From Achatina immaculata (lineage: Eukaryota > Mollusca > Gastropoda > Stylommatophora > Achatinidae): a stretch of DNA of 64,000 nucleotides. The DNA lies in contig CM019692.1 in NCBI GenBank assembly GCA_009760885.1, positions 49,443,430-49,507,429 of the forward strand, given 5' to 3'. The position numbers and the translations under genes are program-made. The notes beneath the pieces were generated by a model, which saw nothing but the letters and a program-made list of their open reading frames with translations, searched no databases and was not told the DNA's origin. Of this stretch, positions 12,001 through 27,000 are shown piece by piece (position 1 is the stretch's first letter; the number at the start of each line of letters is the position of its first letter).

Positions 12001-15000
12001 TGTTATGTTCCACTTGATAGCTTGTTTTGGTATTCTCTGATTGTTTCTTCTCATCACATGGCCTACATACAAGGTCCGACAATTTAGTCATGAGACTGAT
12101 TTTTATTATGGCTAAGACAAAAACGGCACATGTGAAGCAAAGCATGGAATCCAAAGAGGCAACCTTCATCTATGATCTGGCAACTTTTCATCGCCATCCG
12201 ATAATCAGATGAAAAACATGCCGCCATTGTACTGACCTAGTCAGAGGTGCATTGTTACATAATCAGCATGGAGCAAAAAGCTAACATTAGATTCTGTTTA
12301 AAACTCAGAGAAAGTGCCATTGAGACAGTTGAATTGATGCGATAAGTTTCTAGGGATAACTGTTTATCTCATGCACAGATATTCAGCCAGTATTCACAAT
12401 TCAAAAGTGGTGTGGAAACAATTACAAATGCAACTAGATATGGATGCCCAATTTCTGTTCGTAATGAGGAACTCATTGCAAAAGTCAGAGAATGGATACA
12501 AGAAGATCATTGTTTGACTGTGAGGATGATGGCAGATAAATTTGGTGTTAACCAAAAGACCATTCATACAATTTTAGTGGAAGATTTGGGTGAGAAAAAG
12601 GTTGCTTGCCGGTTTGTACCACATTCATTGTCTGATAACCAAAAACATCATCATGTTGAGTATGCAAAAGGCGTCATGAAAATGTGTTGCAGAAATAAGC
12701 ATTTCTTAAATCTGATTGTTTGGAGAGGATGAAACATGGATTTTCCACTATGATCCCACAGATAAATGCCAAAGTGCTCAGTGGAAGTCATCATCATCAT
12801 CACCAAAAGGAAAAAAATCTCATCTTCAAAAGTCGAAAGTGAGAACAATATTGGTGTGCTTCCACGACAGCAAAGTAGTTATTCACAAAGAATTTATTCC
12901 AGAGGGACAGACTGTCACTGCCAAAGTTTATTTAAGTATTTTCAAATACCTATTGAAAAGGATTCTCTGAGTCCGACCTGAACATTCAATTTCTGGCTGC
13001 TTTTTCCTTCTTCATGATAATGCACTGGCTCACCGAGTGGTAGCTGTACAGGAATTTCTGGCCCAAAAACAAATGTGTGTTCTCAACCATCCACCCTATT
13101 CCCCAGATTTGTCTACCTACGATTATTTTCTATTCCCAAAATTAAAGTTACCATTGAAAGGATGCTTCTTTAACCTCCAAAGGGCCGTAACATCAAGTTT
13201 AAGGGCCATACCAACAGAAGAACTGTAGAGGTCGTTCCAGTGTTTGTTTTTAAAAGAGTCTAATTTCTTGTCTATTTCTTTAGTTGGTTTCCAGCTTTCA
13301 CATGCATAAATGAGGGTGGATATCACATTTGACTTGAATAATCTTAACTTAGTTTTTGTGCATATAACTTTTGAATTTCATATGTCCTCAAGATTTTTGA
13401 AGGGCAATGCTGCTTTTGCAATTCTAATTCTAACTTCCTTACTGGTGTCACCATCCTGGTCTATGTAGCTACCAAAGTATGCAAAATGGTTTACTTCATC
13501 AGCAGCTGTTCCTTTTACGTATATTTTTTCCTTCTTGATTAATGAGAAATTTAATAATTTTTGTTTTGTCTTGTTAATTTCAAGACCTATTTATTTTGCT
13601 AGCCAAGGAAGGCAGGAAATTTTTTTTTTCCTGCATCGATTTCACATTGTTATGTCATCTGCAAAATCAAGATCTTCTATTTGGGCCCTATGTACCCAAT
13701 CAATGCCTGTTTTACCAGTACAGCATCTTTTCATTATAAAGTCTATAGAAATTCCAAAAAGCAATCTAATATACATCCTTGTTCCACACCTGTTTCAATC
13801 TGAAACCATTCGCTCATTCTTTCTTCTGTCTTGACTGCACAAACATATCTGCTGTAGAGATCTCTAATGATGTTGACAATTTTAAATGGTATTCCATACA
13901 GTCTTAATTCTTCCCATGCCGCAGAAAAAACTGTGGACATTCCTGTCTGTGCCAGAAAAAAGTGTGGATCTTGATATGTATAGGGGATAAGCGTAAAAGT
14001 GAATGTAAGAAATTATTTCCACATTATAAGTATGCATATTATACATCCAAATAGCTATAAATCTATGAAGATTTCATAAATGCAGAATGTTTTAGGAAAA
14101 AAGAAGTAATGTGATGTTTTTAGACAATAACTGTGACCTACTTACCATCGGATAGGTCTAGATCGACACTGAGATGTCTAGATCGACTTGTTGATGTCTT
14201 ATTGTGATTATATGTGCCAAAAATTGCTAAAATAATGTCTGAAATAACCTTCTGACTACTTCTCCAATCGTCTAATATGTCTAGATCTACTTGGGATATT
14301 TTCAAGAACAGTGCTCTAGCTGTAGGGGGACATGTTTGCCTCTGAAGTCACACAGAAAAGCTGAAAACTTCAGTCGAAAACATTGAATTTGACTCCATTT
14401 GACGCCCGTTGTTAATAATGCTTTGCAAAAAGAATGCTGGGTAAATGTGACGTGTACACATAACATGCGGTCTAAAAATTCAACCGATTTTACATCAAAA
14501 CAAACCAGAGACCTATCCAAAGGCCCGGCTGCCACAAGGCTGATGGCAGGTAGAGTTAAAATTCACCACAATGAATCTCTGTGTATGCTATCAAATGCCT
14601 TTTTTAAAGTCTATAAAGTTCAGGATTAATGGTTTTTGCTTCTCAATATGTTCTTCATGTATTATTCTTAGAGTAAAGATCTGGTCGAGACAGCTTCTCT
14701 CTTTTCGAAGTCCTGCCTGTTCTTCTCTCATTGCAGTATCCACTACATCCTTAATTCTATTCAGAATCACTTTACAAAACACCTTTGACACAACCAATAG
14801 TAAGGTTACACCCTTCCAGTTATTGCAGTCACTGAGATTGCCTTTTTTTTGGTATTTTAACAATGATTTCTTGTTTCCATTTATAAGGGACTTTTTCTTT
14901 CCAGATTTTATTAAACATACTCTGTAGTTGGCTCATGTTGTCTCTGTTAATAGCTTTTAACAGTTCGGCTGTTATTTCATCTTCACCTGCAGCTTTGTTT

Positions 15001-18000
15001 TTAGCCATTAGATTCACTGCTGTTTCAATTTCATTCAGTGTAACTTCATCTAGGTTGACATTTAGCTGTGGAACTGGTAAATCGGTTTCAAGATTTATTA
15101 ATTCTTTTGCATGTGGTCAGTTAAGTATTTCTTGGGAGTGTTTGGCCCATCTTTGCTTTTGGTCTTTCTTGATGTTAATATGTTGCCTGTTTTGCTAAAG
15201 ACTGGTCTTTCTCTGGAGATAATAGCACCTGTTAGCTTCTTTTGTATGTTATATAGAGTTTTGCTGTCTCCTGTTTCTGCTGCATTTTCTGCTTCTTTTG
15301 CCATATTGTCTCTTCTAGCTGAATTTTTTACTTTACTGTCTAGTTCTTTGTATGCTGCTTTTGCCAAAACTTTTCCAAGATTTGTCTTTACATTCAACAT
15401 AGCTAATTTGGCTGCTTGTCTTTCATGTATGTATTTCCATGATATCCATGTGTTTCTACTTGTTGACTGCAGTCCAGCACTTGCTTTTGCTGCCGTGATT
15501 GTGGCTGTGTTGTATGAATTCCATAATTCATCTATATCTGTCTCGTTTACCTCGCTAAGTTCTGCACAATTATTGGTAAGTTCCAGATTGAAATTACTGT
15601 TGGTATTTTCTTCTTGTAGGCTATGACTGTTTATCTTTCCTGAGTACTGCTTTCTTGTGTTGGCTTTTTAGTTTATGTCTTATCTTCCCTATACACAGTT
15701 TGTGATCACTGTTGACATCTCCATCCCTATACACTCTTACATTTATCAGAGATGTTCTGAATTGTTTTCTAATACAAACAATGATATATCTAGTTTCTGG
15801 TTCTATCATCTGGAGATATCCATGTTGTTTTACGCAATTCTTTGTGTGGAAATATTGTTCCTCCAATGACAATGCCCTCTGTCAGACTTATTTCCATTAA
15901 TCTTTCTCCAATCTGATTTATTGTATCAGTTCCCTCTTTCCCCATTACTTTTTTGACATCGGTGTTATCTTTTCCTACCTCGGTGTTGAAGTCTCCCATG
16001 ACAATTAAGATGTTGTGTTTAGGTACTTATAAAATATAAACATACAAAATTAGTTCTGCTGGTTATGTTCAAAAGAGACCATATGTGCATCAAAAGGTCT
16101 TTGCTTTTTATTTCACAGACACCAGCAACAGTCAATTATTTTGCAGCTATAACTGGTTGTCCAAAGTATGTATCAGCTTTAACTAGGGCTTCAGCACAGA
16201 CCATTTAATTTGTTGGTTATCTACAGCTCCTTTACACTAACACAGGGATTATTAGCATATTAAATTTGTTTACCCTTGAACTCTGGACATTATGTAGTGA
16301 CAATAAAATGTTTATTCATATCATGAATAAAGAATAATAATAAAAATGCTTAAAAAGTCTTTATGCTAGTATTATGAAATATGGATTTCTATGTGATTAA
16401 CACTGAGGCTCTTAATTTTTTTTTTAACATTCATTTTAAGAGGTGGCCGCTGGTGTAAATGCATGACAGTAATTGATTGATGATATATGTCATTTTGTAG
16501 CAAAGTAACCAACTTTAAGATATGAGTAAATATGTGATAGTAAATGGTACTATATGTCACTTTACAGTAAAGTAACCAACCTTAAGAAGTGGCCATTGAT
16601 GTAAATAAGTGACAGCAAGTGGTACTATACATCAATCACTTTACAGTAAAGTAACCAACTTTAAGAGGTGGCCACTGATTTAACTCTTCCCGTGCGGGAG
16701 AAGAAACACGGACGTGTCATGGCGTGCGAGAGTAAAACGCGGGTCTTTGTCAGCAAGGGGTCTAGTTGTAAAATGGAATGGAAAACAGTGTTTCCATGTA
16801 CTTCCGTATACGTAATATGTATCAAAGTGTAGCTAAATGAATGAAAATTTCATAAATGCAGAGTTTTTTTAGGAAAAAAGAAGTAATGTGGTGTTTTTAG
16901 ACACTGAATGTGGCCAGCTCACCATCGGCTAGGTCTAGATTCGCGCTTCTTACCCATATTTACCATCTAAGATGTGTAGATCTACTTATCGATCTCGTAT
17001 TGTGACTCCGTATGGCATTTTCGCTTACTGAATGTCTGAAATAACCTCCTAACTACTCCTAACTACTTCTCCAGTCGTCTAAATATGTCTAGATCTACGT
17101 ATAAAACATTCAAGAGCAGCGGTGTCGCCATAGGCTATGTCCATACCCCTATCTACATCGTCAAAAATTGAAAAATTTCCATGCTTCTCGTCCTTTTTCT
17201 CGCTCGGCATCGCTCGTAACTAGGCACGCATTCGCCATTTTGAAAGTGTCACCGGAATCGCGGACGAAATATGTACAATCTAAATGTTACACCGCTTGTT
17301 TTAATGAAACAAACAATTGGCAGGATCCTGACATACGCTCGCAACGTTGAAACCGGAAATGTCAGTATCCTGACATACGTCTCGGAAGAGTTAAATACAT
17401 GACAGCAAATGGTACCACATGTTAGTGTACATGACAGCAAATGGTATCACATGTCAGTGTATAGGAAAGCAACCAACCTTAAGAGGAACAAAATCTTCTT
17501 CATCAGGCCCTGGTGTATAATCCACAACAGCCTCTGCCTGGCCTAGATATGCACCGGAGAACACAGGTGAACCACCTGGAGCTGGTGACAGACAAGTTTT
17601 AATTCAAAGCAGGCACAAAACTATTGCACATCAGACATAAAAACCTTTTCAGTAATTATATTTTTATATTTACACATCAATGTCTTCTTTATAAATGCTC
17701 CATGCTTGTATATAGTGTAAGTAAATGGAAATATGAGGCTAAATGTAGCCATTTTAACATTTCAGATTAATCACATATATTTTAGCTTCAGTATTCTCAT
17801 GCCAAACTGATGTTGAATGTCTGCATGAGGGGACATTAAAAAAATAAAGGGCAGACTTACATAAGAAACTCATCTATTTCACACTTTTACATTTTTTTAA
17901 GCAGATTAAACATTAATTAAAATTCCTCTCTTTTCTTTCCTCACCTGATCTCTGTCTCAGAAGAGGGGGCCTTACAAAGACAGCGTCTTTCATCCTTGAA

Positions 18001-21000
18001 GATCTCTGGGAAAAGAAAGGCATTCTTGAATGAACAGTCAAAACTGAATCAGTCATACAGTCAAGTAAGTTTTATTTTTGCTATTACAAAACTGAACTCA
18101 GATGAATTCTGCCACATAAATTTGAAGTAAAATGGGTTTTAGTGTGGGATGCTGATTTACATCTGACAGCTAAAGATATGATTTTAGAAATGAACCTCAC
18201 TTCTTGTAATGCTTCTCCTCTTTTCTCCTCCGCTATTTGTCCAGTTCAGATCTGTCTGTGAATTATCTATCTCAATTCATAATTTTTCTCCAAATCTTTC
18301 TGTGTTTTCCCCTCCATTTTTGACCTGAGGGGTTCCATGTGAATCAGTTTTCTTCTGCATTATTACTGCACATGCTGACTGATTCCACTGCTTTGTAACT
18401 TCATCACTGATCTTGTTAATCACACTCTTTAGGAAATTTTCTGTTAATTCTTACAAGAGTTAACAATTATAATTTGAAAGCAACTGTCCTGTTAAAGTTT
18501 CTATTAATTTTTTTTTTCATTTCATTTTCAAGTTTCAGAATCATGTGAGGACTTATTTACCTTCTCTTTGTGGATGATCTATAGACTCTCATTCTAGATA
18601 TCCATACAGTTAATTTTTGTAACTCTGTTTACAAATATTAAATAATATAACAAAAAAGTATGAGGGTAGCAGTCCCTTTCCTTTCAGTGCTTGCTTAACA
18701 GTAGCAGTCCCTTTCCTTTCAGTGCTTGCTTAACAGTAGCAGTCCCTTTTCTTTCAGCACTTGCTTAACATTCTGTGAAACAACTAATATTGCTACTTCA
18801 GCTCTAAACATGACGCTCTTTAGACCCAGTGTACTTACATGGACATTGCTTTAAAAAAAAACATGAAAATTAACAGATGCAAGTTTTTAGTTCATGAGAT
18901 ATGACAGATTGAGATATGTATTAAGATGAACATACATTCTGAGGGTCATGCCGAAAGTTGTGAGCAGAAGTTTTTTAAAAATCAGAATTTATAGATAGAG
19001 AAAATATAAATGTGTGACCTTAATCTACATCCTTTTCTTCACTTTTCAACATAATTTCAATTTCTCTGCACACATTTTTCCCATTGCTCTGCAAGTTTGA
19101 AAATACCCTCCCAGTAGAATTCTGTTCCAGCTGACTGACAGCACATATGCACTGCTTTCTGGACGTTCTCTCCTGTGGGACCCAACGGGCACAAACTTTT
19201 CTAGAGCCTAGGGTTTCAATCATTTCCTGTACTGCATTGTGTCCTATTCCAAGATTTACAGCGATTTCAGACACTGTGACATGTCTGTCTTCTTTAATGA
19301 TGTCGTCAACCCTTTCCACATTGTGTTTAGTGGAGGCAGTTCGAGAGGGACTGCTGCGAGGCATATCTTGGATGCTCGTGTTTCCATCTTTGAAATGTTT
19401 CACCCACCTAACATTGCTAGCACCCATACACTCGTCTCCATAAGTAAGCTGAAGTCTTTGGTGAATTTCACCAGTGGGGATTTCCTCTTTAACGAGGAAC
19501 TCAATAACAGCACGTTGACGAAACGAAACTTCAGCACCCACAATTTTGTTTATGCTCCGCGTGGTCACATGACACATGATGATGATGTCATGTGACCTCT
19601 ACATGAAATGCAAAGGATGTAGATTAAGGTGATGTATTTATATTTTCTCTATCTATAAATTGTGATTTTTAAAAAATTTTTGTTCATCATGACTTTCAGT
19701 ATTACCCTTGGAAGGTCCTTTTCAACATTAATTATTTCCTAGTTTTGTACACTCAGTGTAGGCAGATCAATCTCTTATACAGTTTCAGTGGGTAAGGGAG
19801 GAACGTAAAAGTTTTGTTTCTTTTATTTGACTCCATGTTTGTTATAAGTTGTAACATACTTGTACTAAATTATGTTAAATGTCTCGATAGATAGAAGTTT
19901 CATAAAAAAGGGCAGAATGTTTGATGATTCTGCGTGCTCAATTATTCATCCTTTGAAAATAAAGTAAAGAAAATAAAGTTCGCTTATTTTTTAAAATTTA
20001 ATGTGAATCTATATTTATCTTTTATAGACTAAAGGCATTTGATTGTGTACAACACCAGAAACTTTGGGAAATAATGGAAAAAATTACAATTAATATCACT
20101 GCTTTATCTAGGCCAACAGACAGCAGTGAGAATAAATGGTGAAATAACTCAGTTTGACATAAAACAAGGGGGTCTGTCAGCGGTGCATACTGTTGCCTTA
20201 CTTATTTAACTTGAATGCTGAAAATATAATGAGGAATGTTAGATAAGATGTAGATAAAGAATATTATGATGTCATAACACATGGAGGTTATGAAATATTA
20301 GAGATTAACTCTTTGTATCTTTTGTGACGTGTCCTGCATGTTTTTTTTTACCCCTCAGAAGGCCATTCACCGCTCAGTGCGATGACAGTTTGTAGCTCTC
20401 TATTTCTGAAGATAATCAAAGTATACTTAAAACCAGCAGTTGGACTTCCTTCTGGAATCCATTTGTCGACACAAGGTGTGTGTTTCAGCTGAATTCAGGC
20501 GGTTGTGTGTTAATTTAACGGGTTTATCATCGAAGTTTGTCATCACTAGGTTTTTGTTTATCAACAAATATGGCTTCCAGTGGCAGTTTATTTCGCACAG
20601 AGCAGTGTATTTCTGTAATACAAGGTCAAAATTTAATTTAAAAATGTCCAGACTGCGGTGAAGAGAATGCAGTAGAGATTTTGAATTTTCGGATACACGT
20701 GGTGCTGATTCAAAGGATGAGGATGTTTTTTTTTTGGTCCAGCAGCAAAATGTGCTAGAAGGGTAGCTGGTGATACTACTTCTCAGCTTTTTGCTAGTAC
20801 CAGTTGTAATATCACAGTAAGTAATGCTGGCGATTGCGTAATTTACAAAATTAAATGTTATAGAATGCTTCAAATTAAAAAAAAAAACAAAACAATGGCC
20901 TGTTTTCTGGTAAATATTAGTCGCCACCCGCCCACTTGTTTTCATGTAAATACTATCTATCCACTTGGTGGTTTTAGTTTACTGTAAATGCATAATAAAC

Positions 21001-24000
21001 AAAAATAATGAAAATTCCCCTTAATCAAAATGGAAAAATACACATAGAAGGAACAGATGTTGAAGAAGTCAATCAATCTGCATACCTTGGCAGCTACATA
21101 GACCAGGATGGTGACACTAGAAAAGAAGTTAGGATCAGAATTGCAAAAGCAGCATCAATCTTCAAGAATCTTGAGAACATATGGAATTCAAAAGTTATAA
21201 ACACAAAAACCAAGTTAAGACGATTCAATTCAAATGTAATATCCACCCTCATTTATGCATGTGAAAGCTGGAAAACAACTAAAGAAATAGACAAGAAATT
21301 AGACTCTTTTGAAAACAAATGCCTAAGGAAAATATTCGGCATCAAGTGGAACGAATTCAAGAACAATGCAGAGATAAGACAGATGACTGAACAACAACCA
21401 GTCTCATGGGTGATCAGGAAAAGGAGATGGACATATGTTGGTCACTTGATGAGAAGAAGTGATCAGAGAATCCCAAAACAAGCTATCAAGTGGAACACAA
21501 CAGGCCGAAGAAAAAGAGGCAGACCGCGTGAAACTCTAAAGAGGACACTGTTAAGAGAGGCCAAATTAACAGGCATAAAATCCTTTGATGAGGTTGAAAG
21601 ACTCGCCGAAGACAGGAAAAATTGGTGAACTACTTTGCAAGCCCTATGTGACGTTTAACGGCACGGGAAGGATATAAGATAAGAAATGCATAATTAGTGT
21701 ATGTTTTCATGTAAATTTTGGAGGATATGTGAAGAAAAGGTGTTTGTGTACACTGTGATTCATTTTGGAAATATTAGACTAACTACAGTGGATTAACTTG
21801 ATGGGTAAGTGAAAAAAACATTGTTCCAGTTTCTTCATTTTCCATTCTTTCTTCTCAGCTCTTTTTTCTGTTGTATTCTTATAACATACTAACAATTTTA
21901 TTAAAAAAACAAAATACATTTTTTCTTGTTTAACCTAATGTATAATATATCATACTACAAATCAGATTATGCCTTTGTCATTCTTTTAAATGTGACAACC
22001 ATCACATTCCACATTGTGAAATTCCCCCCCCCCAGTATTTTGAGGGAAAAACCCCCAGTATACAAAGACTTAAATAAGATGTGCTGATGACACAGCATTA
22101 CTGCCCATAACACAAAAAGGAATGGAAAAACTAATTATGTCAGTCCGTAAGGATAGTGATGAAATGCGAAGAAAACTAAATCAATGACAACTGACAAAAC
22201 AAATAAGGCAGCTGAAATATATATCAATCAGGAAAAACTGGAGAGGTGGAGAGTTTTGAATATCTTGGATCATTACTAACTAGAACTGAAGATACAATGA
22301 AGGAAATTAAAAGGAGGACATCTATCACTCTTCAAAAAATAAAACAACTGAAGAATCTGTGGAGAGGAACAGATAGAACTATAAAAATAAAATTTTTAAG
22401 GGCATGCATCTTTCCCATCACAACATATACCTGTGAGACCTGGACACTTAACAAAACAACTGAGAAACACATAAATGCCTTTGAATGTAAATGCTACAGA
22501 GGAGTTCTTCAAATATCATGGATACAAAAAAGAACAAATATATCCATACTACAAGAACTTAATACTGAAGAAGGCTGGCTAGTAAAGCGGATTAAACAAA
22601 GAAAACTGAAATATTCTGGACACAATAAACGTCATGATAATCTAAAGAAGACCGTCTTGGAAGGGTACATAATGGGAAAAAGAAAGAGAGGAAGACCAAG
22701 GCAAAGATGGCTACAAGACATCACTGATGATCTGCAAATGAATGCATCAGCAGCAGGCCATCTTGCTCACAAACTAGAGGCCTACAGCAGTGATGTTAGG
22801 GAGGCAAAGTTCCGCAAGGGACATGCAAATGAATGATGATGGAACAGGATCTGGAGCATTAATTTTAAGTCACTTTTTTGTGGACCTTACCCGCTATTGT
22901 TCTATCACGTACAGATTTCATTTTTATTTTATTTTTGCCCTTAACAAATAAAAATCTCTGTGGAACTTCCTGAGAAGTCTGACTTTGCTTCTCACCAGGT
23001 AGGTAAGAGCTCACAGTTTATATAAGCCCTGAAACATTAAAAAAGCCATGACAACATTACACTTTAAGCTGTATCACTTGTGCTGGATAGAAAAGCTACT
23101 GCTTAGTCCCAGTGCTTTTCATTCATTCATCTAGCACTAGGGTTGGCAACCTTCCTATCAAAATACGTGAAGATCAAAAAGGGACATAACCATTTTTCTT
23201 GTATAATTTCTCTTCTCCAACTAAGTCTATGTCTTCATCATTTTCTATTTCCTTGAGGATTCCATGTCAGTGCCTGGTCTTGCTATGTCTGACAGCTCAA
23301 GCTGATATTAAAAACTAAATCAAGCAAAATTAGGCAAAATATTATTACACTATAACACTTCCTTTCCATATATAAAGACAAGAGCATAAATGATGTATTA
23401 CTTTTTTGCAGTTTAATGAAATAAAACAGATGGCTGTCTTACATTTACATCCACAGCCTGTTTTCCCTTCATAGTTTCAACCTGCAAGTGTCTCCTTGAG
23501 CTCTGGAATATGATGGCCAGTTACATATTAGTATAAACCATGATCACAATGAGTAGCATGCAAGAAATGATATGAATAATGAAACAGCAAAACACAAAAA
23601 GAGAATTTAATGCGAAATATGAGAAACTCATTTTCCATTTCAGTGAAGTGAAAGGAATAAAAACATGGGTACAAGCAAGATCTGTGAATAACTAGAACAG
23701 AACACAAAGAAAAAAAAAAAGAAGAGAAATTTAGCAACATATGAGTAGTTTTTTTATATAAATATATAACAATTAAATATATAAAGATGGATATAATGGA
23801 TATAAATATATAACAGTTAAATATATAAAAATACACAAAGCAACTACAGTAAAGCTGTGATAACAAAATGTTAAGACTATTTGAAATAAAAATAGGAACA
23901 CCTTTATTACTTAATGAGTACACAGTTGTAACATTTTGGTTTACACCTTAATCATACAGAAACATGAAGAACAAAGAAACAGGAAAAGAAGATAAAATAT

Positions 24001-27000
24001 AAGTTCATATAAGTGATATATAATAAATGAGAATGGGAGAAATAATAGAAAAAAAAGGATCACTCAGCTATGACTTGCAAGATGCTGAGTGCATGTGGTG
24101 AAGCATTGTGAATGTTGAAATGAAGACTTGTGAGGTGTGATGCCAATCTGACAGTTGACAGTATAGAGTGGGAGAGGAAAGGGAAAAGGAGTGAGAGGAA
24201 TATAATGATTGTCAAGCTGAGAAAAGGGTAGGTGGTACAGAGGAATGTGACTGTGGCAGAGAGCTTGTAATACAGTGCAGTGAAGATCCTAGACTATCAC
24301 TTGCAGAGTGAAGATCCTAGATTATCATTTGCAGGTGAGGAAAGAGAAGATGAGAACTTAGTAGGGATGGAATATGACTGTGAATAAATGACAAGTTATG
24401 TATAAGCTTAATTTTGAGTTCAAAACATGTGGCTCCAGTATTCAGAATTCCTGCATGTAGCGGGTCTTAAGCTCCAGGCAGTTTCTCTCAACAGAATGAT
24501 ATTGTTTAATGGCTGTTACTAGGAAATCAGTGTGTTTGGGGCCATTTAAATATTTAAAGACTGGCTTAGATGCATGCTGGGAGATGTCATAGATATGTTT
24601 CTGAATGCAATCCCCCTAATCTGAGACTGACAACGTAAGTTATCCTACACTTTTTTCACACAGTGTTGTGGGACTTGCATGTGAATCCCTCATGGAGTAT
24701 GAGGACAGATATGGGAAAAGTAATCAATTTCATTTCCCAGATTTGGGCAAAGTTACTACTGTGAGGGCACCTGCATTTTCTAGCTCCGACAATGGCAGGT
24801 TCCTCCCTTTAAGGTTGCTGTAGACAAGAACATCCTTCAGATTTGGTTCAAATTTGCAAGCTAAATGAGGGAGAGGGGGAAATCAAAGAAGATATTGTGA
24901 GTGTCAGGATCAAAACACAGCAGTGGCAGACAGTGATAGAGAACTGTCCAAACCATCTGAACATGTGAATGGAAAGGATGTAATAATTTAACTTTGTCAG
25001 ATAAAGTCACAGGTTTTCTTTTTAAACACCCCTTTTCAGCTCAATTACTGGATATGGTTGAGAGCATTCTGAAGGGATGGCGACGAAAAAAATTCTAATA
25101 ATTCAATGGTGTGGTTTGTAAAGTCTGAATCATCCTGACACAGGCAGTGAAGATAGTGGAACTGAGAATACGGGATTGAATCCTTGCAAGTTTCAAGATG
25201 AGAGGAAGTGTAGAGCTCCACAAACTGTGTATGGCTGTCAGTAGGTTTATATAGAGGCAGAAAGAATGTCAGCGCAGATAGAAACTTTAACGTAAAGAAA
25301 CTTATGCTGTGCAAGGAAGTGTTCAGGAACTGAATAAACAAAACAAAGTTTTCATCACATCAGACAATTTAAATAAAATGGCAATGAGAGATCTGAACAG
25401 AGAAGAATCTATAAATTGACAATCATAATAACAGCAACTATTTTTAATATGAATAACAAGAACAGTAAATTGTGGGATAGACTGCAGGGGAAAAAAAATC
25501 TATTCCCAGCAAAACTCACATGTTTAGGTGTCTTATCACCAAATCGTACATTTTCTGCATCATCATTTTCTGAGGAAATTCCATCATCTCCAGTGCTACA
25601 GCTGGCACTTCGATGAGTCTGGCAAACAAAGAAAATAAAAGAACATGTACTAACATAATACTTTCAAACTGCTAGAACTAATGTTATACAAATGACGAAG
25701 CTCCAACTCAGAAAGTGCTGACATGAAAAAAAAAAACAAAACCAGAAGAAACATGGAAGTCATGGAGCTCAAGGAGAGGAGACTGACAAAAATATGACAA
25801 AAGGATATAAAAGCAGTTTATGAATGTGCCATTAAAATTGTAACAAAAACATAGGTAGAAAGCAGAGCAAAACAACACAAAACTTTCCAGATAAGTTTAT
25901 CCTGATAAAGAGATCCACCACTCACTTCTGATATTCTAAAAAAGAAGGATGGAGTTCTGTTATACCAAACTGCCACTACCACCCCCCACCCCTTTTCCAC
26001 CTTCAATAGTGATATGGAGGTTCTTGCCCATACTGCCCTTTTCCTGTCTCCCTGAAAATAAGAAAACAAATTTTGTAGGATTAGACCTCGAAAAAATCAT
26101 CTAATCCTACAAAATTTGTTCTCTTACTTTACCGTACCAAAGCTTCATAGTTTCCTATTTATAAAAAATTGTTCCCTGAAAATAGGACTGAACTGGGAGT
26201 ACCCATACCCTGGTAGGGACCAAATGATGAACATATGAAATTCAACCTTAGAACTGTAATAGAACTGACATTTTCTTTAGCTGTTCTGTTCCTAGCTATC
26301 TATATAAAGCAAAACAAAGCTGTCGGCATCTTCAGAAATCATACTGATTATGATGACAACTTCTTAAACTAGTGATGAGTTTAATGGAATATACTGAGCA
26401 ATCCAATGGAGATTTGTGATGGTAAAATGGTTAAGAATTAGAGTTTTATTCAGCCTGCTATGCTAAATGTTACATTTGTTATCAATTTTGATCTCTACAA
26501 TGCACAAAAAGTTCATCTAGTTCAACTTTTTTTAACTTGATGTTACTGCTGTGCTATTAGTACTACAGATTACATTTGTGTGAGAATCCAGGATGGCTAC
26601 ATTTAATTCCAGACAAGGATCCAACACACCCAAAGTTAACTTGATCCACTGATCCAGTATGCTTGCATTAACTTTATATAAGGATCAAATATTCCTCTAC
26701 TTACTTTTATGCGAGGATCCAGCATGTTTACACTTTTCTTCCTTCCAGAGGCAGGAGAGTTTGTGTCACTGTTCATGGACACAGTAGAATTACTGTTGTA
26801 TGTTGCTGGATCTCCACCATGTCTGGACATGGGGTCAGTGCGAAGTGGGGTCTGTGATCCAAACTCCATAGACTGATCTGACCCAGATGATAACAGTGAT
26901 GTTCTGTTGGGAATGAAAGAGTAAAGTTAAAAATTAAATTGAAAAATCTTTGCAGGGGGCAAAAACCAACTCAAGTTGCTTTTTTTTTTTGTATTCACTC

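Noticed and set aside
15111..15626. 171-codon plus-strand ORF with hydrophobic runs
   Set aside because: Antisense shadow of LINE-B; the minus strand carries recognisable LINE linker and endonuclease text.
20427..20945. 172-codon minus-strand ORF inside the TTAA element
   Set aside because: No motif of a piggyBac transposase (no DDD-like pattern or Cys-rich end), and composition looks non-coding.
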